In this document: piece after piece, positions 42,272 to 50,657 of the stretch
Numbering within the stretch: position 1 is the stretch's first letter
How the letters are laid out: every line of letters starts with the position of its first letter
Assembly (NCBI GenBank): GCA_903832005.1
Contig: CAIKZO010000077.1
Span: 62,001 to 126,000, forward strand
Length of the DNA: 64,000 nucleotides
Reading direction: 5' to 3'
Source: Enhydrobacter aerosaccus
GTDB taxonomy: Bacteria > Pseudomonadota > Alphaproteobacteria > Reyranellales > Reyranellaceae
Notes under the pieces: model-generated
Told to the model about the DNA's origin: nothing
The model's input: the letters and a program-made list of their open reading frames with translations, nothing else
Database searches by the model: none
Program-made: the position numbers and the translations under genes

Positions 42272-43681
42272 ATGTTCGAGGGTTTCGATGCCACCGTGTT
42301 GGCGCGGATGCAGTTCGCCTTCACGGTCTCGTTCCATTTCATCTTCCCGTCCTTCACGATCGGGTTGGCGAGCTATCTCGCCGTCCTCGAAGGCCTGTGG
42401 CTGTGGACCGGCCGCGCCGTCTACATCGACCTGTTCAAATACTGGCTGAAGATCTTCTCGCTGGTCTTCGGCATGGGCGTCGTCTCGGGCGTCGTCATGT
42501 CCTACCAGTTCGGCACCAACTGGTCGGTGTTCTCCGACAAGGCCGGCTCGATCGTGGGACCCCTGATGGCCTACGAGGTGCTGACGGCCTTCTTCCTCGA
42601 GGCGGGATTCCTGGGCGTCATGCTGTTCGGCATGAACCGGGTCGGCAAGTCGCTGCATTTCACGGCGACGGTTGCCGTTGCCATCGGCACGCTGCTCTCG
42701 GCCTTCTGGATCCTGGCGGCCAACAGCTGGATGCAGACGCCGGTCGGCCACATCGTTGCCGCCAACGGGCAGTTCCAGCCCGGGTCCTGGCTCACCATCA
42801 TCTTCAATCCGTCGTTTCCCTATCGCCTGGTGCACACCGTGCTGGCGGCCTTCCTGACCACCGCGCTGGCGGTGGGCGGCGTCGGCGCCTGGCACCTGTT
42901 GCGTGGCCACAAGACCGGCGGCGCCAGGGTGATGTTCTCGATGGCGATGGGCATGCTGACGGTGGTCGTGCCGATCCAGCTCGTGGCCGGTGATCAGCAC
43001 GGGCTCAACACGCTGGAGCACCAGCCGGCCAAGGTCATGGCGATGGAAGGCCACTTCGACAGCCATCCCGACGGTGCGCCGCTCTTTTTGTTCGGCTGGC
43101 CGGACATGGAAAAGCGCCGGGTCGACTACGGAGTCTATGTGCCGAAGCTCGGCTCGCTGGTCCTGAAGCACGATCTCAATGCGCCGATGAAGGGTCTCGA
43201 CACGGTGCCGCGCGCCGATTGGGCGCCGGTGCCGATCGTCTTCTGGTCGTTCCGGATCATGGTCGGGCTCGGCCTGCTGATGCTGCTGCTCGCGGGCTGG
43301 AGCGTGCTCGCGCGCGTGCGGCACCAGCTTTACGACTGGACCTGGATGCACCGGTTGGCGCTGTGCATGGGCCCGGCGGGCTTCGTGGCGACGACCGCGG
43401 GCTGGGTGACGACCGAGGTCGGACGTCAGCCCTTCACCGTCTTCGGCCTGCTGCGCACGGCCGACTCATCTTCGCCGTTGCAGGCGCCCGCCGTCGCCAC
43501 GTCGCTGCTGGCCTTCATCTGCGTCTACTTCGTCGTGTTCGGCGCGGGCATCTTCTACATCCTGAGACTGATGAACCAACCGCCGCATCACGACGAGCCG
43601 GGCCCGAGCGAGGCCGTTCCGGCGCGGGCCGCGGGCATCACGCCGGCGCCCGTCGTGCCGCACGCGATCGGGGAGCTGTGA
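42272..43681 (+). CDS. cioA: Cytochrome bd-type (cyanide-insensitive) ubiquinol oxidase subunit I
   Basis: This is a 469-residue membrane subunit. His22 in AFTVSFHFIFPSFTIGLASY and His188 in YRLVHTVLAAF match haem ligands, and Glu102 and Glu110 in YEVLTAFFLEAGFLG match the conserved glutamates of subunit I. GWVTTEVGRQPFTVFGLLRT is diagnostic. The periplasmic Q-loop is short, as in the CioA group rather than E. coli CydA (about 520 residues). The enzyme oxidises ubiquinol and reduces O2 to water with high affinity and without proton pumping. It is followed by cioB after 2 bases. I see no FNR-type site in the 86-base upstream gap. Confidence 0.93.
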   Translation: MFEGFDATVLARMQFAFTVSFHFIFPSFTIGLASYLAVLEGLWLWTGRAVYIDLFKYWLKIFSLVFGMGVVSGVVMSYQFGTNWSVFSDKAGSIVGPLMAYEVLTAFFLEAGFLGVMLFGMNRVGKSLHFTATVAVAIGTLLSAFWILAANSWMQTPVGHIVAANGQFQPGSWLTIIFNPSFPYRLVHTVLAAFLTTALAVGGVGAWHLLRGHKTGGARVMFSMAMGMLTVVVPIQLVAGDQHGLNTLEHQPAKVMAMEGHFDSHPDGAPLFLFGWPDMEKRRVDYGVYVPKLGSLVLKHDLNAPMKGLDTVPRADWAPVPIVFWSFRIMVGLGLLMLLLAGWSVLARVRHQLYDWTWMHRLALCMGPAGFVATTAGWVTTEVGRQPFTVFGLLRTADSSSPLQAPAVATSLLAFICVYFVVFGAGIFYILRLMNQPPHHDEPGPSEAVPARAAGITPAPVVPHAIGEL

Positions 43682-43683
43682 CC

Positions 43684-44691
43684 ATGCCGATCACCTTCGA
43701 CCTGCCCACCATCTGGGCGCTCATCATCGCCTTCGCGATCTTCGCCTATGTCGTGATGGATGGTTTCGATCTCGGCATCGGCATCCTGTTCCCGACCTTC
43801 AAGGAAGGGCAGGAGCGCAACAGCGCGATGAACTCGATCGCGCCGGTGTGGGACGGCAACGAGACCTGGCTGGTGCTGGGCGGCGGTGGCCTGATGGCGG
43901 CGTTCCCGATGGCCTACGGCGTCGTGATGTCGGCGCTCTACACGCCGATCGTGGCGATGCTGCTGGCACTGATCTTCCGCGGCGTCGCCTTCGAGTTCCG
44001 CTGGCGCGATGCCGCGCATCGCAAGTACTGGGACGCGGCCTTCACGTTCGGGTCCGTCGTCGCGACCCTGGCGCAGGGCATCACCCTGGGCGGCCTGTTG
44101 CAGGGCATCGTGGTGCACGGCCGCTCCTATGGTGGCGGCTGGTGGGACTGGCTGTCGCCGTTCAGCGTGCTGGTCGGCGTGGCGCTGCTCTGCGGCTACG
44201 CGCTGCTGGGGGCGACGTGGCTGATCATGAAGAGCGAGGGGCCGCTGCAGGCGCATTGCCACCGGCTGGCGCTGCGTCTCGGCATCGCCACCATCGTCGG
44301 CATGGCGGCGGTGAGTGCGGCCACACCGTTCCTCAGCTACGACTATTATCATCGCTGGTTCGCCTGGCCGCAGGTGCTGTTCACCGCGCAGGTGCCGTTG
44401 CTGGTCGCCATTGCCTCGGTGGTGTTTTTCGTGAGCCTGCGCCGCAAGGCCACGTACCTGCCGTTCCTGATTGCGCTGGGCCTGTTTGCGCTCGGCCTGA
44501 TCGGGCTGGGCGTCAGCCTCTATCCCTACGTCGTGCCGCGCGCGATCACGATCTGGGATGCCGCCGCACCTCCGGCCAGTCTCGAGTTCATGCTGGTGGG
44601 GGCAGTGATCATGGTGCCGATCATCCTGGCCTACACCGGCTATGCCTACTGGATCTTCCGCGGCAAGACCGGCGCGGAGGGCTATCACTGA
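43684..44691 (+). CDS. cioB: Cytochrome bd-type ubiquinol oxidase subunit II
   Basis: This is a 335-residue membrane subunit. The N-terminal FAYVVMDGFDLGIGILFP motif, NSIAPVWDGNETWLVLGGGG and GVAFEFRWRDA are classical for CydB/CioB. About eight or nine hydrophobic segments are visible. It starts 2 bases after cioA and overlaps the DUF2474 gene by one base (TGATG), so the three are translated together. In the complex it stabilises subunit I. Confidence 0.93.
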   Translation: MPITFDLPTIWALIIAFAIFAYVVMDGFDLGIGILFPTFKEGQERNSAMNSIAPVWDGNETWLVLGGGGLMAAFPMAYGVVMSALYTPIVAMLLALIFRGVAFEFRWRDAAHRKYWDAAFTFGSVVATLAQGITLGGLLQGIVVHGRSYGGGWWDWLSPFSVLVGVALLCGYALLGATWLIMKSEGPLQAHCHRLALRLGIATIVGMAAVSAATPFLSYDYYHRWFAWPQVLFTAQVPLLVAIASVVFFVSLRRKATYLPFLIALGLFALGLIGLGVSLYPYVVPRAITIWDAAAPPASLEFMLVGAVIMVPIILAYTGYAYWIFRGKTGAEGYH

Positions 44692-44792
44692 TGCCGGCGC
44701 CGCGTCAGTGGGCATGGTTTGTCGCCCTCTGGGCGGGTGGCGTCGGCGCCGTTTTGGTCATGAGTCTTGCGCTGAGGCTGTGGCTTAAGTAG
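44691..44792 (+). CDS. DUF2474 family small oxidase-associated peptide
   Basis: This 33-residue peptide is coded in the short gap after cioB. The sequence begins MPAPRQWAWFVALWAGGVG and has one hydrophobic helix, ending LRLWLK. DUF2474 peptides of this size and composition follow cioAB-type oxidases in many proteobacteria and play a role like that of CydX in E. coli, helping assemble or stabilise the oxidase. The ATG overlaps the cioB stop. It is too short for most gene callers. Confidence 0.8.
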   Translation: MPAPRQWAWFVALWAGGVGAVLVMSLALRLWLK

Positions 44793-44801
44793 CCACAGGG
44801 G

Positions 44802-46304
44802 ATGAGCGAACTCACCCTGGCCCAGATCGCCGCCGATCCGTTCGTGCAGACCGGCCTGCTCGCCCTGGTCGGTGCGGTGATCACGCACGTTCTGCTGCGC
44901 CACTATCCCGCCCAGCGCCTGGCCTTCCAGTGCGTCTTCTTCCTGGCGCTGACGGCGCTTCTGTATCGCCACCAGATCGTCCCCTACGAGCTTGCCGCCG
45001 ACACCACGCCGACCTTCGAGCGCCTGTTCGTCGCCCTGGCGAAGATCCTCTGGTGGATCAATGGCGCCTGGGTGCTGACCGGCTTCGTCCAGGTCTTCCT
45101 GATCGTCGAGCAGCGGCCGCGCGAGCGTCGCCTGATCCAGGACCTGATCGTCGGCATCATCTATCTCAGCGCGGCACTCTCGGTCGTGGCCTATGTCTTC
45201 GGCGCCCCGGTCGGCACCTTGATCGCCACCTCCGGCATCTTCGCCATTATCCTCGGCCTTGCGCTGCAGAGCACGCTGGCCGACGTCTTCTCCGGGATCG
45301 CGCTCAACCTCAGCAAGCCCTACGAAGTGGGCGACTGGATCGTGCTGGCCGACGGCTTCGAGGGCCGCGTCGTCGAGACCAACTGGCGGGCCACGCATCT
45401 CCTCAACGGCTCGAACGATCTCGTCGTACTGCCCAACAGCGGCCTCGCCAAGGCGCAGCTGACCAACCTCAGCAGCCCCAACCGCTCGCACGGGGTGAAG
45501 CTCCGCATCCGGATGGCGCCGACGCAGGCGCCGATGGCGATCTCGGACCTGATGCGCACGGCGATGCTCAGCAGCAACATCATCATGCCCGCGCCCACGC
45601 CCGGCGTGGAGATCAAGTCGCTCGATGCGCAGGCGATCGAGTTCGAGTTGACGTTCCGGGTGCGCGATTTCGCCTCGGCCGCCGCGGCACGGCACGAAGT
45701 CTACGACCTGATCTATCGTCACGCCCGGGCGGCCGGCATGGCGCTCGCCCAACCCAAGGAAGCCGCTGCCGTCGCGCCGCCGGCGGCGGCACCGTCCACG
45801 CCAGCCAGTACAGCCCAGCGGCTGCTGGATGCGCTCCCGGTGTTCGCCACGCTCACGGACGAGGAGAAGACCTCGCTGGCGGCGACCATGACGCGCAAGA
45901 ATTATCGCGCCGGCGACGTGCTGGCCAAGCAGGGCGACAAGCTCACTTCGCTGTTCGTGATCCGCAACGGCGTGATCGTCATCTCGCGCGGAGACGATGA
46001 AGAAGACGTCGAACTCGGCCGGCTGGCGCCCGGCGACTATTTCGGCGAGGACGGGCTATTCACCGGCGCGCATGAAACCGGGACGGTGCGGGCCCTGACC
46101 GGCGTGGTCGTCTATGAGGTCTGCCAGGCAGCCCTCGGAAAACTCATGCAGGAACGGCCGAGCATCGCCGACGAGATCAGCCTGACCTTGTCGCGCCGCG
46201 CGAAGACCGGCTCGGCGTCGGCCAAGGTCAATGTCGTCACGGAGAGTTCGGTGACGCGGCTCGTCGCCCGCATCCGCCAGCTGTTCGAAGTCCCGCACAC
46301 TTAG
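44802..46304 (+). CDS. MscS-type channel with C-terminal cyclic-nucleotide-binding-like domain
   Basis: This is a 500-residue inner-membrane protein. The N-terminal third has four or five membrane segments; IIYLSAALSVVAYVFGAPVG and TSGIFAIILGLALQSTLADV (about residues 119-161) are the pore-lining MscS helix region, and VFSGIALNLSKPYEVGDWI the start of the beta domain. A linker of Ala and Pro residues at 320-340 leads to a CNB-like domain, about 345-465, with AGDVLAKQGDKLTSLFVIRN and LAPGDYFGEDGLFTGAHE. The arginine that normally binds the cyclic phosphate is replaced by Glu425 in that segment. This family is known as bacterial cyclic-nucleotide-gated-like channels. It starts 9 bases after the DUF2474 gene. 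Confidence 0.88.
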   Translation: MSELTLAQIAADPFVQTGLLALVGAVITHVLLRHYPAQRLAFQCVFFLALTALLYRHQIVPYELAADTTPTFERLFVALAKILWWINGAWVLTGFVQVFLIVEQRPRERRLIQDLIVGIIYLSAALSVVAYVFGAPVGTLIATSGIFAIILGLALQSTLADVFSGIALNLSKPYEVGDWIVLADGFEGRVVETNWRATHLLNGSNDLVVLPNSGLAKAQLTNLSSPNRSHGVKLRIRMAPTQAPMAISDLMRTAMLSSNIIMPAPTPGVEIKSLDAQAIEFELTFRVRDFASAAAARHEVYDLIYRHARAAGMALAQPKEAAAVAPPAAAPSTPASTAQRLLDALPVFATLTDEEKTSLAATMTRKNYRAGDVLAKQGDKLTSLFVIRNGVIVISRGDDEEDVELGRLAPGDYFGEDGLFTGAHETGTVRALTGVVVYEVCQAALGKLMQERPSIADEISLTLSRRAKTGSASAKVNVVTESSVTRLVARIRQLFEVPHT

Positions 46305-46313
46305 GTCGTGCGC

Positions 46314-46682
46314 CTAGGTTGTGCGCCTCGTGGGCCGGCAGTTGTAGGCGATCGGCCGCGCGGTATTGGCGCTCTCGCGCAGTGCGGCAAGGTCGTCGCG
46401 ACCCACCCATTGCGCCTGGGAGTCGGCGTAGCGGAAGCCGTCGCCCGCGTCCTGGTACTCCATGCGCCAGGTCTTGTTGTCGACCGTCACCGAGGCGCGG
46501 TTCTTGGCGTAGACGACCGTAACTTCCTTGTGGTTCTCGCAGACATAGGCGATGCCGGTCGGCGTAGCCTCGTCGGGCGACGGCCGCGGGATCGGAGTCC
46601 AGGCAACCGTGCCCTTGCCCTGAGGCACGCAGGCGCCGAGCGGGAGGGCCATGGTGATGACGGCAATCGACAATCGACGCAT
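46314..46682 (-). CDS. Putative lipoprotein, MliC-like lysozyme inhibitor fold
   Basis: This is a 122-residue lipoprotein. The lipobox is LPLGAC after an MRRLSIAVITMA signal. The mature part, GIAYVCENHKEVTVVYAKN followed by ASVTVDNKTWRMEYQDAGDG, FRYADSQAQWVGRDD and IAYNC, resembles the beta-barrel of membrane-bound lysozyme inhibitors of the MliC/PliC type, including two cysteines that would pair (YVC and YNC). Such proteins protect the cell wall from lysozymes. The match is from pattern reading only, and the canonical SASGARY motif is altered to DGFRYAD. I chose ATG 46682; a GTG at 46700 is possible. Confidence 0.68.
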   Translation of the reverse strand: MRRLSIAVITMALPLGACVPQGKGTVAWTPIPRPSPDEATPTGIAYVCENHKEVTVVYAKNRASVTVDNKTWRMEYQDAGDGFRYADSQAQWVGRDDLAALRESANTARPIAYNCRPTRRTT

Positions 46683-46757
46683 CCTGCGCTTACCTCTCAC
46701 TCTCGATTTCGGGGACGCGAGCTTAGCCTGCTCGCGCGAAGGGGCAAAATCGGTCTA

Positions 46758-47552
46758 ATGCCGCATTTGAAACTGCGCGATGGCGCGGAACTTTACTACG
46801 ACAAACAAGGCAGCGGCCCGCCGCTGTTCCTGGTGCCGGGCCTGGGCGGCGACGGCCGCTGGTGGACGCCCAACGTGGCGGAACTCGCGCAGAAATTCAC
46901 CGTGGTCGTGCACGATCATCGCGGCACCGGCCGCAGCACGCTGTCCAAGATAAAGTACACAGTCGAACAGATGGCCGACGATGCGCTGCAGCTGATCGAC
47001 GCGCTGGGCTTCGCCAAGGTCCATTGGTGCGGCCATTCGACCGGCGGCGCGATGGGCCAGGTGCTGGCCGTCGATCATCCCGCACGCATCGACCGACTGG
47101 TGCTGAGCGCCACCTGGGCCAAGACCGATGTCTTCTTCCGCCGTTCCTTCGAAGTGCGCGCGGCGACGCTGAAGCAGATGGGACCCGCCGCCTACATGAA
47201 GGCGAGCGCGCTCGCCCTCAATTCGCCCTGGTGGGTGCGCGACCACGATGCCGACATGGCCGCCGTCGAGGCCAGGGCTCACGAGATAATCCCGGAACCT
47301 GAGATCCTGCTGTCGCGCATCGAAGCGATCATCGCCCACGATCGGCGCGATCAGCTGCAAAAGGTGAAGGCACGCACCCTGGCGATCTGCGCACGCGACG
47401 ACATGGTGACACCGCTTTATTTCACCGAGGAGCTGGTGCGCCTGATCCCGGACGCAAGGTCCTATGTCCTGCCCGACGGCGGCCACTTCTTTCCGAACGT
47501 GCATGCCGGCGAGTTTCGGCGTGTAATGACGTCCTTCCTGTTGGAGTTCTGA
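46758..47552 (+). CDS. Alpha/beta hydrolase
   Basis: This is a 264-residue alpha/beta-hydrolase. The oxyanion strand is PPLFLVPGLGGDGRWW, the HDHRGTGRSTLSK segment is typical, the nucleophile elbow is WCGHSTGGAMGQV, the acid lies in CARDDMVTP, and the final His is in PDGGHFFPN. The arrangement resembles the 3-oxoadipate enol-lactonase/RutD group. ATG 46758 begins the first strand. It is followed after 2 bases by an M20 amidohydrolase gene. The pair may act in sequence on an N-acyl or lactone compound, but no specific substrate can be read. Confidence 0.83.
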   Translation: MPHLKLRDGAELYYDKQGSGPPLFLVPGLGGDGRWWTPNVAELAQKFTVVVHDHRGTGRSTLSKIKYTVEQMADDALQLIDALGFAKVHWCGHSTGGAMGQVLAVDHPARIDRLVLSATWAKTDVFFRRSFEVRAATLKQMGPAAYMKASALALNSPWWVRDHDADMAAVEARAHEIIPEPEILLSRIEAIIAHDRRDQLQKVKARTLAICARDDMVTPLYFTEELVRLIPDARSYVLPDGGHFFPNVHAGEFRRVMTSFLLEF

Positions 47553-47554
47553 CC

Positions 47555-48730
47555 ATGAAAATCGAGCCCAAGATCGCCGCTGCCGCCGCCGAACTGACCG
47601 CCATCCGGCGCGACATCCACGCCCATCCGGAGCTAGGCTTCGAGGAAGAGCGGACGTCCCAGATCGTGGCGAAGAAGCTGAAGGAATGGGGCTGCGAGGT
47701 CACCACCGGCATCGGCAAGACCGGCGTCGTGGGCACGATCCGCGTCGGCAACAATCCCACGGCAATCGGGCTGCGCGCCGACATGGATGCGCTGCCGATG
47801 GACGAATACAACACCTTCGATCATCGCAGCACGCACAAGGGCCGCATGCACGCCTGCGGCCACGACGGTCACACCACGATGCTGCTGGGAGCCGCCCAAT
47901 ACCTGTCGGCCACGCGCAACTTCGACGGCACGGTGCACTTCATCTTCCAGCCGGCCGAGGAAGGCCGCGGCGGCGCCGAGGCGATGGTCAAGGACGGGCT
48001 GTTCCAGAAGTTCCCGTGCGAGCAGATCTTCGGCATGCACAATCGCCCCAAGCTCGACGTCGGCAAGTTCGCGATCCGCTCGGGCCCGCAGATGGCGGGT
48101 GGCGGCCTGTTCGACATCCACATCACCGGCAAGGGCGCACACGGCGCACGGCCGGAGTCGGGCGTCGATCCCGTGATCATCGCCACGCAGATCATCTCGG
48201 CCCTGCAGACCGTTGTGTCGCGCAGCATCGCCGCCCTCGATTCCGCGGTGATCTCGGTCACCCAGATGCATGCCGGTGACGCCTATAACGTGATCCCGAA
48301 CGAGGCCGTCCTGCGCGGCACCATCCGCGCCTTCAAGAAGGAAACGATGGAGCTGGTGAAGGAGCGCATCGAGACGATCTCGATCGGCATCGCCAAGACG
48401 TTGGGCGGCACCGCCAAGCCCGACGTGCGCGTGGTCTTCCCGCCGCTGGTCAACGACAAGGACGCGGTGAAGTTCATCGCCGACGTCGCGGCCGAGATCG
48501 TGGGCCCCGACAACATGAACCGCGAGGGCCCATACGTGATGGCCTCGGAGGATTTCTCCTACATGCTGGAGCAGGTGCCGGGCGCCTTCATCAACATCGG
48601 CAACGGCGGCGGCGAAGGTGGCTGCGAGGTCCACAATCCGAGCTACGACTTCAACGACGACATCATCACGCTGGGCGCCACACTGTGGTCGCGCGTGGTC
48701 GAGACGAAGCTCGCCAAGGATGCCCGCTAA
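47555..48730 (+). CDS. M20 family amidohydrolase (hippurate hydrolase/N-acyl amino acid deacylase-like)
   Basis: This is a 391-residue metallohydrolase. IRRDIHAHPELGFEEERTS, MHACGHDGHTTMLLGAAQYL, FIFQPAEEGRGGAEAMV and GPYVMASEDFSYML are the standard metal and catalytic motifs, with the CGHDGH metal cysteine and histidines and the EEG glutamates all present. The family hydrolyses N-acyl or N-aryl amino acids such as hippurate, or IAA conjugates. It starts 2 bases after the alpha/beta hydrolase stop and overlaps the next gene by 11 bases. Confidence 0.9.
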   Translation: MKIEPKIAAAAAELTAIRRDIHAHPELGFEEERTSQIVAKKLKEWGCEVTTGIGKTGVVGTIRVGNNPTAIGLRADMDALPMDEYNTFDHRSTHKGRMHACGHDGHTTMLLGAAQYLSATRNFDGTVHFIFQPAEEGRGGAEAMVKDGLFQKFPCEQIFGMHNRPKLDVGKFAIRSGPQMAGGGLFDIHITGKGAHGARPESGVDPVIIATQIISALQTVVSRSIAALDSAVISVTQMHAGDAYNVIPNEAVLRGTIRAFKKETMELVKERIETISIGIAKTLGGTAKPDVRVVFPPLVNDKDAVKFIADVAAEIVGPDNMNREGPYVMASEDFSYMLEQVPGAFINIGNGGGEGGCEVHNPSYDFNDDIITLGATLWSRVVETKLAKDAR

Positions 48731-49319
48731 AGTCACCCTTTGGACCGACTATGTAAGCCCCTACGCCTTCGTCGGGAAGGCGGGGGCTTACGAGCTCGAG
48801 CGGGACTACGATATCGCGCTCGAGTGGCGGCCCTACACGCTGGACATCGCCTCGTTCCAGCAATCGGTTGAGGCGCGCGATTCGCACCACTGGCGGCGGG
48901 TGCGTTATGCCTACATGGATGCGCGGCGCTTCGCCAACAAGCAGGGGCTCACACTCAAGGGGCCGAAGAAAATCTATTTCGCGCGGCCGGTCAATGCGGG
49001 GATGCTTTATGCCCAGCGGCACGGCGTCTTCCGGAAATATAACGACAGCGCCTTCGAGCGATTCTGGAAGCGAGAGCTCGATGCGGAAAGCGTAGAGGCT
49101 GTCGAGGCGTTGCTGATCGAAGCCGGCGCGCCCGCAGGCTATGCGGCGTTCCTGGCGGGCGAGGGCGGAGTGGAGCACGACCGTCTGCGCACCGAGGCCG
49201 AAGCCTCGGGCGTGTTCGGCGTGCCAACCTACGCCTTCGACGGCGAGTTGTTCTGGGGCGGCGACCGGGTTGGGCTGCTGCGTGAGCGGCTCGACGAGAA
49301 GGGCGTGAAGAGGCGCTAA
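48720..49319 (+). CDS. 2-hydroxychromene-2-carboxylate isomerase/DsbA family protein
   Basis: This is a 199-residue thioredoxin-fold protein of the DsbA-like GST-kappa/HCCA isomerase group. TLWTDYVSPYAFVGK places a Ser-Pro where the catalytic Ser of HCCA isomerases lies, and SGVFGVPTYAFDGELFWGGD is the conserved cis-Pro segment. HCCA isomerases act in naphthalene catabolism using glutathione; many paralogues are of unknown function. The start at 48720 overlaps the end of the M20 gene, so the gene is part of the same operon. It converges with the HPF-like gene. Confidence 0.86.
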   Translation: MPAKVTLWTDYVSPYAFVGKAGAYELERDYDIALEWRPYTLDIASFQQSVEARDSHHWRRVRYAYMDARRFANKQGLTLKGPKKIYFARPVNAGMLYAQRHGVFRKYNDSAFERFWKRELDAESVEAVEALLIEAGAPAGYAAFLAGEGGVEHDRLRTEAEASGVFGVPTYAFDGELFWGGDRVGLLRERLDEKGVKRR

Positions 49320-49334
49320 GGCGTCTGAACGCCT

Positions 49335-49727
49335 CTAGGCGTCCGGCGCTTCGGGCGGCTGATCGATTTCGCGCTCGATGCGCTCGTGCAACGTCTTCAC
49401 ATGACCGCGCTGCTTCTGCGCGCGATCCTTCAGCAAACGCTTGGCGCGGCGGAAGGCGTCGTGGACGGCCGCCGGCGCATCGGCGAAATGATTGTCCGCT
49501 TGCGGCGCATGGTCGACGTTGATGTCGATGCCGCCGGGCAGCGCGATATGGATGCCGACGCTGAACTGGTGGCTGCGATGGTGCTTGTCGGGAATGTGGA
49601 CGGCGACCTGGCAGGCGGTCATCCGGCCGTAGAGTTTTTCAAGGGCCTCGACGTGTTCGCCGATCGTCTGGCTGAGTGCGTCGCTGGCGTCACCGCCCTG
49701 GAAACTGATCTTAAGTGGCGTTTCCAT
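49335..49727 (-). CDS. HPF/RaiA family ribosome-associated protein
   Basis: This is a 130-residue protein with the beta-alpha-beta fold of hibernation-promoting factors. LKISFQGGDASDALSQTIGE, then HVEALEKLYGRMTACQVAVH and SHQFSVGIHIALPGGIDINV are visible. A basic stretch FRRAKRLLKDRAQKQRG could touch rRNA, and the C-terminus is acidic. It lacks the long C-terminal dimerisation domain of long HPF. A strong ribosome site GGGAGGG precedes ATG 49727. It would bind the 30S subunit in stationary phase or stress. It is a divergent member, since the usual position is beside rpoN. Confidence 0.8.
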   Translation of the reverse strand: METPLKISFQGGDASDALSQTIGEHVEALEKLYGRMTACQVAVHIPDKHHRSHQFSVGIHIALPGGIDINVDHAPQADNHFADAPAAVHDAFRRAKRLLKDRAQKQRGHVKTLHERIEREIDQPPEAPDA

Positions 49728-49790
49728 CGTGCCCTCCCTTTTGTTTCACTGTCCCTTTGAACGTGGGATGTGACGGGAGGGTTGCAAGGC

Positions 49791-50033
49791 CTATTCGGCC
49801 GCGATGATTTCCGGCGACGGGGCGGGCTTGGTGACGCGATGGGTCACCATGCGGTGGTGCAGGGAGCGCACCGTATCGCTGCCCTTCGTCAGGCACATCC
49901 AGGGGAAGAGACCATGCACGAAGCAGCCTAGGCTTCCCAGCAGCATGCGGCTACCGAAGCTGAACGCGACACCCATATGCTCGAAATAGGTCTCGTTGAC
50001 GGCCGCGGGATGGTTGGTGAAGCGATTGGACAT
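49791..50033 (-). CDS. DUF6356 family protein
   Basis: This is an 80-residue protein. VNETYFEHMGVAFSFGSRML, LGSLGCFVHGLFPWMCLTKG and LHHRMVTHR give the family pattern of an EHM motif, a hydrophobic helix with His-Gly, and a basic C-terminus. DUF6356 proteins are small, probably membrane-associated, and of unknown role. It is divergent from the Lrp/AsnC gene at 50125; the 91-base gap holds a dyad. Confidence 0.7.
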   Translation of the reverse strand: MSNRFTNHPAAVNETYFEHMGVAFSFGSRMLLGSLGCFVHGLFPWMCLTKGSDTVRSLHHRMVTHRVTKPAPSPEIIAAE

Positions 50034-50096
50034 GCAGGGAAGTCTACCGGCCGCCGCAGGAATCAGGTTGCGAGTTTTGCGCCATCTGCGGCATCC

Positions 50097-50115
50097 TTGA
50101 GAAATACATTCTCAA
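50097..50115. promoter_or_regulatory. Dyad upstream of the Lrp/AsnC-type regulator gene
   Basis: The arms TTGAGAA (50097-50103) and TTCTCAA (50109-50115) are perfect inverted repeats with an AT-rich five-base centre. The dyad ends nine bases before ATG 50125. Lrp/AsnC proteins often autoregulate at AT-rich dyads, so this is a reasonable operator for the gene at 50125. It also overlaps the ribosome-site region (AAAGAGGG). Confidence 0.55.
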
Positions 50116-50124
50116 AGAGGGCCC

Positions 50125-50604
50125 ATGGCCGCAAAAATATCGCTCGATTCGTTCGACAAGCAAATACTGGATTGCCTGCAAAACGATTCCGACATGCCTT
50201 TGGCGGAGATCGCGAAGAAGGTCGGCCTGTCGACGACGCCGTGCTGGCGCCGCATCAACCGGCTGCAGGAGGCGGGGATCATCCGCGCGCGAGTGGCGCT
50301 CCTTAACCGCAAGGCGGTGAATGCGGGTGTCACGGTCTTCGTCGCGGTGCGCACCGCCCAGCACAGCGCCCAGTGGCTCACCCGTTTCGCCAAGGCGGTG
50401 GCGACGTTTCCCGAGGTGATGGACTGCTACCGCATGAGCGGCGAGATCGACTACCTGATCCGCCTCGCGCTGCCCGACATCGAAGCCTACGACGCCTTCT
50501 ACAAGCGGTTGATCGCCAAGATCGAGCTGAGCGATGTCACCTCGATGTTCGCCATGGAGGAGATCAAGTCCACCACGCGGCTCCCGCTCAATTACCTGCC
50601 CTAG
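50125..50604 (+). CDS. Lrp/AsnC family transcriptional regulator
   Basis: This is a 159-residue regulator. The N-terminal HTH is MPLAEIAKKVGLSTTPCWRR (about residues 23-42), followed by INRLQEAGIIRARVALLNRK. The C-terminal RAM domain has FPEVMDCYRMSGEIDYLIRL and YDAFYKRLIAKIELSDVTSM. It would form an octamer and respond to an amino acid or related ligand. AAGAGGG precedes the start at 50125. Its neighbours (DUF6356 divergent, hydroxyacid dehydrogenase downstream) could be targets. Confidence 0.92.
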   Translation: MAAKISLDSFDKQILDCLQNDSDMPLAEIAKKVGLSTTPCWRRINRLQEAGIIRARVALLNRKAVNAGVTVFVAVRTAQHSAQWLTRFAKAVATFPEVMDCYRMSGEIDYLIRLALPDIEAYDAFYKRLIAKIELSDVTSMFAMEEIKSTTRLPLNYLP

Positions 50605-50657
50605 CGTCGGCGGATTGGGGCCTCTAGGATCGGCCAAATTCCAAGTCAGGGGAAACG

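Noticed and set aside
46758..48730. Assignment of the alpha/beta hydrolase as RutD of a pyrimidine pathway
   Set aside because: The fold and motifs are similar, but none of the other rut genes is near, and the M20 neighbour points elsewhere.
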